Below, piece after piece: positions 1 through 4,978 of a stretch of 11,581 nucleotides of DNA. Both the position numbers and the translations under genes were made by a program. The DNA lies in NCBI GenBank assembly GCA_021739805.1, contig JAIPBB010000168.1, forward strand, positions 1 through 11,581, written 5' to 3'. How positions within the stretch are numbered: position 1 is the stretch's first letter; the number at the start of each line of letters is the position of its first letter. Origin of the DNA: Saprospiraceae bacterium (GTDB taxonomy: Bacteria; Bacteroidota; Bacteroidia; Bacteroidales; JAIPBB01). The notes beneath the pieces are model-generated. The model was given only the letters and a program-made list of their open reading frames with translations. It was not told where the DNA came from and searched no databases.

Positions 1-1
1 A

Positions 2-316
2 AAGAAGATAGACTTAAATGAACATCTCATTAAAAACCCTTCTTCAACTTTTTTATTAAAGGTCAAAGGAGATTCAATGACTGATGCCGGAATCAATGAT
101 AGTGATATTTTAATAGTTGACAGGTCAATAGAACCATCTGATGGAAAAATTGTGATTGGTGTTGTCGATGGTGAGTTCACTGTTAAGAGAATTGTAAAAA
201 AAGGAAAGAAACTTTTCCTCCAGGCCGAAAACAAAGACTATAAACCAATTGAAATTACTGAAGACATGGATTTCAAGATTTGGGGGATAGTGAGTTATGC
301 GATACACAAGTATTAG
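2..316 (+). CDS. umuD: UmuD-type S24 self-cleaving protein, C-terminal part (5' truncated by window edge)
   Basis: The frame is open from base 2, so the 104 visible residues are the C-terminal peptidase domain and the N-terminus lies outside the window. The visible part carries the S24/LexA-fold catalytic pair: Ser in the motif KGDSM (visible residue 25) and Lys in FTVKRI (visible residue 62), with the usual DGD-like segment DSDILIVDRS between them. In this family, RecA-stimulated self-cleavage converts UmuD to UmuD', which joins UmuC to form the translesion polymerase Pol V. An ATG at 77 sits inside the domain, after the catalytic Ser, so it is not the true start. umuC follows in the same orientation, but after a repeat-filled gap of 230 bp instead of the usual tight junction. 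A LexA-like or phage repressor S24 protein cannot be excluded without the N-terminus; the adjacent umuC makes UmuD much more likely. Confidence 0.9.
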   Translation, partial: KKIDLNEHLIKNPSSTFLLKVKGDSMTDAGINDSDILIVDRSIEPSDGKIVIGVVDGEFTVKRIVKKGKKLFLQAENKDYKPIEITEDMDFKIWGIVSYAIHKY

Positions 317-333
317 TTTCGGGTTTCGGGTTT

Positions 334-397
334 CATTTCGACTCCGCTCAATGACCGCTCAATGACCGCTGCATGAACATTGAGCGGAGTCGAAATG
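334..397. repeat. Perfect 20-bp inverted repeat between umuD and umuC
   Basis: Arms 334-353 and 378-397 are exact reverse complements (first arm CATTTCGACTCCGCTCAATG). The 24-bp loop itself holds tandem copies of the dodecamer ATGACCGCTCA-like unit that continues out of the left arm. There is no T-run after the stem, so it does not look like an intrinsic terminator. The arm pattern TTCGAC..GCTCA resembles a sequence inside the repeat copy at 6412-6543, so this is probably one member of a dispersed palindromic family. Confidence 0.9.
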
Positions 398-401
398 CTG
401 G

Positions 402-464
402 TTTCAAGTTTCTAATTTCTAATTTCCAATTTCTAATTACTAATTTCCAATTTCAAATTTCAAA
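402..464. repeat. Tandem heptamer array, nine units of TTTCYAA type
   Basis: Nine contiguous 7-bp units can be read without gaps: TTTCAAG, TTTCTAA, TTTCTAA, TTTCCAA, TTTCTAA, TTACTAA, TTTCCAA, TTTCAAA, TTTCAAA. It lies directly before the putative umuC promoter. The same unit, in the reverse-complement sense GAAATTN, recurs at 10285-10344, and a G/C-richer relative (GAAGTCN) occurs at 1861-1954. Confidence 0.85.
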
Positions 465-478
465 AATATGTTTTAGAA

Positions 479-510
479 TTTGGATTATCGTAAACAAACC
501 CCTATATTTC
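479..510 (+). promoter_or_regulatory. Putative Bacteroidota-type promoter of umuC
   Basis: TTTG at 479-482 is followed after exactly 20 bp by TATATTTC at 503-510, one base off the -7 consensus TAnnTTTG. The predicted transcription start is near 516-518, about 30 nt before the umuC ATG. This would let umuC be transcribed independently of umuD despite the repeat-filled spacer. Confidence 0.5.
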
Positions 511-522
511 AGAATTCAATAA

Positions 523-539
523 TGATTAGAAAATAATCA
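523..539. promoter_or_regulatory. Candidate operator dyad in the umuC leader
   Basis: TGATTA (523-528) and TAATCA (534-539) form a perfect 6-bp dyad around GAAAA, just downstream of the predicted -7 box and ending 7 bp before the ATG. The position suits a repressor site. I do not recognise it as a known LexA box, and AT-rich dyads of this size also occur by chance. Confidence 0.3.
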
Positions 540-546
540 AAACAAT

Positions 547-1815
547 ATGTCCAAAGTCTTTGCCCTAGTCGATTGTAATAATTTCTATGCTTCTTGCGAA
601 AGGGTTTTCAATCCTAAACTTGATGGCAAGGCAGTTGTTGTATTATCAAACAATGATGGTGTGATTATTTCTCGTTCGGATGAAGCTAAAGCTCTTGGTA
701 TTAAAATGGGAACTCCTGTTTTTGATATTGTCGAGAAGCTTAAGAAAAACAATGTTCATGTTTTTTCATCAAACTATACTCTTTACGGTGATTTATCGCA
801 AAGAGTAATGAGCGTTCTGGCATCGTTATCACCTGAAATTGAGATATATTCAATTGACGAGGCTTTCCTTGACCTTAGAGGAATTACCAATATTAATCTG
901 AATGATTTTGGAGCAAATATCAAAAAAACAATTGATAAATGGATTGGCATTCCGGTTACAGTTGGAATTTCCACTACCAAGACTTTGGCGAAACTGGCAA
1001 ATCATTACGCTAAAAAACATTTTAATGAAGTTGGGGTATTTGACATGTGTTCACAGGAAAGCATCACAGAAGTTCTTAAAAACACCCTTGTGGAAGAGAT
1101 TTGGGGGATTGGAGAGATGCACACAAAATTCCTGAACAACAATAATATTCAAACAGCCAATGATTTATGCAATGCTGATGAAAAATGGATTAAGAAACAT
1201 ATGAGTGTGATGGGTGAACGCACTGTCCTTGAACTTCGAGGAAAAGCCTGTTATTCACTTGAAGAAATGCCTTCAGCTAAAAAAGGAATTCTTACTTCAC
1301 GTTCGTATGGAAAAGCTTTGGAGAAATATGAAGATATTGAAGAGGCAACTACCACATTTGTTGCAGCATTAGCAAGAAAACTTCGGAAGCAAAACTCCTG
1401 TGCAACAGCAATTACTGTATTTCTTATGACAAATAAATTTGCTTCCGGTCCAAGATATGTCAACGGTAAAAGCATTCAACTGCCAACTCCCACAAATAAT
1501 ACAGCGGAATTAATTCACTATGCAGTTTTGGCTTTGAAAAGCCTTTACCGAAAAGGATATAAATATAAAAAATCAGGCATCATCGCAACTGATTTGATTC
1601 CTGCTGACCATGTTCAAACATCACTTTGGGATGCAACAGATAGAGGTAAAAACAAAAAACTTATGGATGTTGTTGATAAAATAAATTCAGAATTGGGAAG
1701 AAATAAAATTAAATTTGCAATACAAGGAACAAACAATAATTGGAAAATGCGACAAGAACAACTATCACCTTGCTATACAACCAAATGGGATGATTTACTT
1801 GAACTGAAAGTTTGA
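547..1815 (+). CDS. umuC: DNA polymerase V catalytic subunit UmuC (Y-family)
   Basis: This 422-residue protein has full family length. The palm begins with ALVDCNNFYASCERVF, giving metal-binding Asp9, and carries the Y-family signature YSIDEAFLDL with catalytic Asp104 and Glu105. The helix-hairpin-helix region (EEIWGIG, about 184-190) and little-finger domain follow, and the last ~50 residues (NNWKMRQEQLSP.YTTKWDDL) match the UmuC-specific C-terminal extension (DUF4113 type). This separates it from DinB/Pol IV. With UmuD' and RecA, the family performs error-prone synthesis past DNA lesions in the cytoplasm. All visible catalytic residues are intact. The start is the first ATG after the putative promoter at 479-510, with no clear Shine-Dalgarno sequence. 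umuD lies upstream and an SRAP abasic-site protein downstream, as expected for an SOS-type cluster. Confidence 0.97.
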   Translation: MSKVFALVDCNNFYASCERVFNPKLDGKAVVVLSNNDGVIISRSDEAKALGIKMGTPVFDIVEKLKKNNVHVFSSNYTLYGDLSQRVMSVLASLSPEIEIYSIDEAFLDLRGITNINLNDFGANIKKTIDKWIGIPVTVGISTTKTLAKLANHYAKKHFNEVGVFDMCSQESITEVLKNTLVEEIWGIGEMHTKFLNNNNIQTANDLCNADEKWIKKHMSVMGERTVLELRGKACYSLEEMPSAKKGILTSRSYGKALEKYEDIEEATTTFVAALARKLRKQNSCATAITVFLMTNKFASGPRYVNGKSIQLPTPTNNTAELIHYAVLALKSLYRKGYKYKKSGIIATDLIPADHVQTSLWDATDRGKNKKLMDVVDKINSELGRNKIKFAIQGTNNNWKMRQEQLSPCYTTKWDDLLELKV

Positions 1816-1860
1816 CAGATTTAGGCGATGGCGGAGACAGTTGGGAGTAGGCAAAAGTCA

Positions 1861-1954
1861 GAAGTTGGAAGTTGGAAGTCGGAAGTCGGAAGACCGAAGT
1901 CGGATGACAAAAAAAGTCAGAAGACGGAAGTCCGAAGTCCGAAGTCCGAAGACC
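1861..1954. repeat. Two blocks of GAAGTCN-type heptamer repeats
   Basis: Block 1 (1861-1902) reads as six contiguous 7-mers: GAAGTTG twice, GAAGTCG twice, GAAGACC, GAAGTCG. Block 2 (1920-1954) has five: GAAGACG, GAAGTCC three times, GAAGACC. Each block is preceded by AAAAGTCA or AAAAGTCAG. The array opens the 381-bp gap between umuC and the SRAP gene. Open frames through it are repeat-encoded and low in complexity, so I do not call a gene here. Confidence 0.85.
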
Positions 1955-1967
1955 ATCATAACAACCT

Positions 1968-2122
1968 AATGACAGCGAAGCAAAACTTGTCCGTATGGAT
2001 GACAACCGAATGACAGCGAAGCAAAACTTGTCCGTATGGATGACAACTGAATGACAGCGAAGCGAATGACAACCGAATGACAGCGAAGCGAATGACAACT
2101 GAATGACAGCGAAGCAAATGAC
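1968..2122. repeat. Tandem repeat array with mixed 41-bp and 26-bp periods
   Basis: Five copies beginning AATGACAGCGAAGC start at 1968, 2009, 2050, 2076 and 2102. The first two have a 41-bp period and include CAAAACTTGTCCGTATGG. The next two have a 26-bp period without that insert, and the last is partial. Units end alternately in GACAACCG and GACAACTG, so a two-unit block may have been duplicated. The array stops immediately before the SRAP promoter-like motif. Confidence 0.9.
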
Positions 2123-2149
2123 TAGATTTCAGAATTAATTAATATTAAT
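2122..2149 (+). promoter_or_regulatory. Putative SRAP promoter or operator sharing a motif with umuC
   Basis: TAGATTTC (2123-2130) is a near-match to TAnnTTTG and runs into AGAATT. Bases 2122-2143 match 502-523 upstream of umuC at 19 of 22 positions. A 12-bp perfect palindrome, ATTAATATTAAT, follows at 2138-2149. No TTTG is visible at the -33 position, so the core promoter is weaker than that of umuC. The shared motif could be the binding site of a common damage-response regulator. Confidence 0.4.
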
Positions 2150-2196
2150 CAATAATTGAATAACTACTTTTTGGAAACATAATAAATTAACGAATC

Positions 2197-2856
2197 ATGT
2201 GCGGACGTTTTTCATTTTCACCAACAGATATTATTATCGAAGAAAGATTTGATATTTCGCTCGATGATGAATTTCGTGGTCCTAGATATAATTGTGCTCC
2301 TTCGCAGGAATTAGCAGTAATATCAAGCGAAGCACCAACAAAACTTAGCTATTACAAATGGGGACTTATTCCATTTTGGGCAAAAGATGCAAAGATTGGC
2401 AATAAACTTATTAATGCTCGTGCTGAAACAATTACAGAAAAACCTAGTTTTAGGAATTCACTTAAAAGCAAGCGATGCCTTGTCCTTAGCGATGGATTTT
2501 ATGAATGGAAGAAAGTTGGAAAGGAAAAGATTCCATATCGGATTACTTTATCAGATAATTCTCCATTTGCAATGGCAGGCATTTGGGATATCTGGAAAAA
2601 TCCTGATGGTAATTTGATAAAATCCTTTTCAATCATAACAACCGAAGCAAACGAACTTATGCAGGAATTGCATCATCGTATGCCTGTGATTTTAAACAGA
2701 GAAGATGAGAAAAGCTGGCTTCTTGAATCAAAGCAAGACAATGTTCTAAAATTATTAAAACCCTACCCTTCGGAGCTTATGGATTCATTTGAAATTTCGA
2801 ATTTGGTTAATTCGCCATATAATGAATTAGCGGAAGTTATGAAGGCTGTTGTATAG
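2197..2856 (+). CDS. SRAP-domain abasic-site protein (YedK/HMCES family)
   Basis: The 219-residue product matches the usual size of the family. Starting MCGRF, it exposes the catalytic Cys2 after Met removal. The other hallmark residues are present: Asn73 in the NARAET motif, Glu103 in GFYEW, and the HxRMP motif with His159 at 159-163. Family members form a thiazolidine DNA-protein crosslink through Cys2 at abasic sites in single-stranded DNA, which shields them from cleavage and error-prone bypass. Bacterial SRAP genes are known to associate with SOS genes, and umuC lies 381 bp upstream on the same strand. The two leaders share the TTTCAGAATT motif, so co-regulation is plausible without a shared transcript. 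The start is fixed by the need for Cys at position 2. The gene converges with the small membrane-protein gene, with 3 bp between their stop codons. Confidence 0.95.
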   Translation: MCGRFSFSPTDIIIEERFDISLDDEFRGPRYNCAPSQELAVISSEAPTKLSYYKWGLIPFWAKDAKIGNKLINARAETITEKPSFRNSLKSKRCLVLSDGFYEWKKVGKEKIPYRITLSDNSPFAMAGIWDIWKNPDGNLIKSFSIITTEANELMQELHHRMPVILNREDEKSWLLESKQDNVLKLLKPYPSELMDSFEISNLVNSPYNELAEVMKAVV

Positions 2857-2859
2857 TTA

Positions 2860-3195
2860 TTATTCAGGTGTTAAAAATAATGACAGAAAACATAAAGCGA
2901 CTATTACGATTGTAAAAATGGCCTCATAGAATTTAATAGGTTTTTGGTTTTCAATTATATCAAGGAACTTTTTCTTATATAAAAATCTAAAATAAAAAAT
3001 AATATATAATAGGACAAATGCAATTCCAGAATAATAAATATAAATATCTATCAAAATGAATACAGCAATCATGGGTATTGTAAAAATAAAAGCCAGAAAA
3101 AAAACTACTCCATAAGCTCCTGATATCATAAAACCATGTCGATCAAAAAACACATCTAGTATATAGAAAAATCTATTGATAGCTTGCTTCACCAA
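2860..3195 (-). CDS. Small membrane protein of unknown function
   Basis: The 111-residue product is very hydrophobic. Predicted transmembrane segments lie at about 27-50, 51-69 and 91-108, with a Lys-rich loop (YKKKF) between the second and third. I recognise no family. There is no ATG at the 5' end: the frame begins with TTG (3195) and GTG (3192), two codons after an in-frame TAG. GTG is perhaps the better start; the first ATG would be codon 23, just before the first membrane segment. A 27-codon small ORF ends 7 nt upstream, and a conserved 130-bp element with a TATATTTG box lies beyond that. The gene converges tightly on the SRAP gene. Coding status is supported by length, hydrophobic periodicity and the parallel gene arrangement at the 170-residue protein's locus. 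Confidence 0.55.
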   Translation of the reverse strand: MVKQAINRFFYILDVFFDRHGFMISGAYGVVFFLAFIFTIPMIAVFILIDIYIYYSGIAFVLLYIIFYFRFLYKKKFLDIIENQKPIKFYEAIFTIVIVALCFLSLFLTPE

Positions 3196-3202
3196 TTTCT
3201 AT

Positions 3203-3286
3203 TTATTTATTTTTATCACTGCTTTTACTCAAATCCTTGCTTTCAGTTGGCATATTAGTTTCTTCATAATACACCAATATCAACAT
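3203..3286 (-). CDS. Possible 27-codon small ORF upstream of the membrane protein (copy A)
   Basis: This frame encodes a 27-residue peptide beginning MLILVYYEET and ending in a Lys/Ser/Asp-rich tail. It starts 7 nt after the TATATTTG box of repeat copy A and stops 7 nt before the TTG start of the membrane protein gene. A matching small ORF in copy B (6321-6407) begins MLLLLFNENT, with five of the first ten residues identical and three conservative. The similarity may only reflect the duplicated DNA, and with the promoter so close the transcript would be nearly leaderless. I list it because the position is conserved; translation is unproven. Confidence 0.25.
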   Translation of the reverse strand: MLILVYYEETNMPTESKDLSKSSDKNK

Positions 3287-3290
3287 CCAT

Positions 3291-3420
3291 AAGCAAATAT
3301 AATTAAATAAATTATAACTTGAGTAAGAATTTAAGTAATCTGGCTCTGTCATAACACATCGCAAATCAAAAATCCCCGCCTGACCTTACGGGCAGGGTTA
3401 ATCATTATTCTTAAATCAAT
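3291..3420 (-). repeat. Conserved ~130-bp element, copy A
   Basis: This segment aligns in direct orientation with 6412-6543. Shared blocks include AAGCAAATATAATTAAAT, ACTTGAGTAAGAAT, ACACATCGCAAATCAAAAA and TTCTTAAATCAAT. The central 24 bp (3373-3396) are unrelated to the other copy. Here they form a hairpin, CCCCGCCTG/CGGGCAGGG, with one mismatch, one G-T pair and a 6-nt loop. The outer parts CTTGAGTAAGAAT and ATTCTTAAATCAA are imperfect inverted repeats of each other. Weaker similarity continues to about 3231 toward the minus-strand gene. Neither a mobile element nor a duplicated promoter region can be excluded. Confidence 0.85.
3294..3301 (-). promoter_or_regulatory. Putative -7 box TATATTTG in copy A, reading toward the membrane protein
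   Basis: On the minus strand the sequence is TATATTTG, an exact TAnnTTTG match, kept identically in copy B at 6415-6422. No TTTG lies 20 bp upstream; both copies have TACT there instead. It is a candidate promoter for the small ORF and the membrane-protein gene. Confidence 0.4.
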
Positions 3421-3507
3421 AAATAATTTTAATTTTATTCAATATTTAATAATGAACTAGGATTTTTAAAGGACTGATTTAGTGCCAAACTAAAAAATCG
3501 ACAAAAT

Positions 3508-3539
3508 TATGCTTTTCCCTTTGAAAACATTTATATTTG
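3508..3539 (+). promoter_or_regulatory. Putative promoter of the toxin-antitoxin operon
   Basis: TATATTTG at 3532-3539 is an exact -7 consensus. TATG at 3508-3511, three of four bases of TTTG, is spaced 20 bp upstream. Transcription would start near 3545, leaving a very short leader before the antitoxin ATG at 3556. Repression by the antitoxin-toxin complex would be expected, but I see no strong operator dyad. Confidence 0.5.
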
Positions 3540-3555
3540 CAAAAAGACTATTGAC

Positions 3556-3798
3556 ATGAACATTCAAGCGAAAAAATTGAATCTAATTGAAGAATTCCTG
3601 CGGATTGATGACGAAAGACTGATTTCTAAATTAGAATCTCTCATTAAACAGGAAAAAAAAATCTCTTATGATAGAAACTTAAAACCTATGTCTTTGACCG
3701 AATTCCATGAAATGATTGACCAAGCGAAATGTGATAGTGATGCTGGTCGGGTCATCTCTCACCAAGAGCTTAAAAAAAAGGTGAAGACATGGAAATAA
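3556..3798 (+). CDS. Antitoxin of a type II toxin-antitoxin pair
   Basis: This 80-residue protein is highly charged and apparently mostly helical. An N-terminal segment (about 1-33, LNLIEEFLRIDDERLISKLESLI) is followed by a C-terminal half (MSLTEFHEMIDQAKCDSDAGRVISHQELKKKVKTWK) of the type that wraps around ParE/RelE toxins. I cannot assign it to a named antitoxin family, and no helix-turn-helix or ribbon-helix-helix motif is obvious. The call rests on size, composition and position: it lies directly upstream of the toxin gene and overlaps it by 10 bp, the standard arrangement. It should neutralise the toxin by direct binding and may autoregulate the operon. Confidence 0.8.
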   Translation: MNIQAKKLNLIEEFLRIDDERLISKLESLIKQEKKISYDRNLKPMSLTEFHEMIDQAKCDSDAGRVISHQELKKKVKTWK

Positions 3799-4097
3799 GA
3801 ATTGATTGGTCTGAACAATCTGAAAGACAACTCAAGGACATCTTTGATTACTACTCATTTGAGGCTAGTCCAAAAATAGCAAGAAAAATAGTCAATAGAA
3901 TTCTCGACAGAGTTTCTATTCTGGAAAGCAATCCTTTAGCCGGATCGATAGAAGAACTATTAAATGATTACCCGGAAGAATATAGATATCTGGTTGAAAG
4001 CAATTACAAAATCATTTATTGGAAGAAAGAAAATCTGGTTACAATTGCATCAGTTTTTGATTGTAGGCAAAATCCTGAGAAAATCAAGAAAATATAG
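3789..4097 (+). CDS. ParE/RelE-superfamily toxin
   Basis: This 102-residue protein has the ParE/RelE length and pattern. The N-terminal strand IRIDWSEQSERQLKDIFDYYS leads into two helices (about 12-48), then the loop ESNPLAGSIEEL, then the C-terminal strands YRYLVESNYKIIYWKKENLVTIASVFDCRQNPEKI. This resembles the ParE subgroup (gyrase poisons) more than the RelE mRNA interferases, but I cannot separate the two on sequence alone. The start ATG lies inside the last codons of the antitoxin gene, so the two are translationally coupled. The pair is in the repeat-rich accessory stretch with the IS element, suggesting an acquired module. Confidence 0.88.
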   Translation: MEIRIDWSEQSERQLKDIFDYYSFEASPKIARKIVNRILDRVSILESNPLAGSIEELLNDYPEEYRYLVESNYKIIYWKKENLVTIASVFDCRQNPEKIKKI

Positions 4098-4127
4098 CCA
4101 GGTACTAATAAATAGGACTCTGAGCTA

Positions 4128-4149
4128 GTACTCGTCTCCCGACGAGTGC
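4128..4149. repeat. Hairpin downstream of the toxin gene
   Basis: ACTCGTC (4130-4136) and GACGAGT (4141-4147) form a perfect 7-bp stem around TCCC, extended by a T-G and a G-C pair to nine. It lies 30 bp after the toxin stop codon. With no following T-run, it is not a standard intrinsic terminator. It may be another dispersed palindrome or an mRNA 3' end structure. From here to 4362 I see nothing else recognisable. Confidence 0.6.
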
Positions 4150-4362
4150 CTTAAACAATCCAAAAATTTTCACCTACACAGTTTCCATTAACAAATATTA
4201 CAAAATAAGCTTCATCTCCTTCAAATAATTTTCACTTATCTGATTTCTGATGCAAGATAATAATTTTTCATTATGGGTTATTTGGTTGTATTTCGAGTTT
4301 TCTTTGTATACCCCCGCTCCCACAGAAATCCCTTCGTCTGGTCAAATATTTAAATTACATTT

Positions 4363-4875
4363 TCACCAATCTGGTTTACTATAAATTTTAATTTTATGTT
4401 TAGTATATATGATAATTTCTTCTCTTTTCAATTTTTCTAAAACATTTAAAAGACCTCCGTTACTAGCATATTTGATAAATATTACTTTATCGTCTTCGGT
4501 AATAGCTATATACCTAAACTTATTATAAAATCTCGATTCTCCTGAATCACATTTTATTTTTACTTTACCTTTTCTAGTAATTTTATAACTTCCTTTGAAA
4601 CCATTATTAAAACTATTAGCGGATTCTTCATCTGGAAATTCTTCTAATAAATAGCTCATAAAAAATTTATTAGTACCCAAAAATCGAATAAAACGATATG
4701 CTTTACTTATTAAACTATCTGGTGAGCTTTCAATTTCAATAAAAAATTGATCTTTCTCAGTAATACTATCAATATAAATTGCATTTGTGTCAATTATTTG
4801 ATAATTAGTGCTGTTATTCTGGGCACTTAAATATGAAATAAAGCTTAAAGCAATAACAATAAATGTCTTTTTCAT
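4363..4875 (-). CDS. Secreted protein of unknown function, separated from its upstream region by an IS
   Basis: The 170-residue product starts with a clear signal peptide (MKKTFIVIALSFISYLSAQ, cleavage near residue 18-19; the terminal Gln is typical of Bacteroidota exported proteins). The mature part is an unremarkable mix of charged and strand-like segments with a basic C-terminus (KHKIKIYSKPDW). It has one Cys, no lipobox and no motif I can place in a family. The ATG is 2 bp from the 7-bp duplication bordering the IS, so the native leader and promoter now lie beyond 6317, 1.4 kb away. Expression may depend on read-through from the transposase gene, which points the same way. The reading frame itself is intact. 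Confidence 0.7.
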   Translation of the reverse strand: MKKTFIVIALSFISYLSAQNNSTNYQIIDTNAIYIDSITEKDQFFIEIESSPDSLISKAYRFIRFLGTNKFFMSYLLEEFPDEESANSFNNGFKGSYKITRKGKVKIKCDSGESRFYNKFRYIAITEDDKVIFIKYASNGGLLNVLEKLKREEIIIYTKHKIKIYSKPDW

Positions 4876-4877
4876 AA

Positions 4878-4884
4878 TTAATTA
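4878..4884. repeat. Target-site duplication TTAATTA, left copy
   Basis: TTAATTA directly abuts the left inverted repeat of the IS and recurs at 6317-6323 directly after the right one. The sequence is AT-rich and symmetric, so the exact duplication length is uncertain. Confidence 0.65.
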
Positions 4885-4903
4885 TCACTACTATCCGACT
4901 AAA
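4885..4903 (+). repeat. IS left terminal inverted repeat
   Basis: TCACTACTATCCGACTAAA pairs with the right end at 15 of 19 positions, including the outer eight bases without a mismatch. Confidence 0.75.
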
Positions 4904-4978
4904 TTTCAGAAATAGACAGTTGTCAACATAAGACTCTAGTTATCAATTTGTATTTTTTTATGTTTGAAAACCACCCCC

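Noticed and set aside
77..316. Complete small gene starting at ATG 77
   Set aside because: The frame is open upstream to base 2 and includes the catalytic Ser motif, so this ATG is internal to umuD.
1709..2098. Open frames on both strands across the umuC-SRAP spacer (129 codons on minus, 61 codons on plus at 1828-2013)
   Set aside because: They are read through heptamer and 41/26-bp tandem repeats, the translations are low in complexity and repetitive, and the minus frame overlaps the umuC C-terminus. The length comes from stop-free repeats.
1968..2122. CRISPR array
   Set aside because: Spacing is 41, 41, 26, 26 bp, and the segments between shared blocks are repeated, not unique spacers. 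No cas genes are present.
4128..4149. Intrinsic terminator of the toxin-antitoxin operon
   Set aside because: The stem is good, but no T-run follows on either strand, so I list it only as a hairpin repeat.
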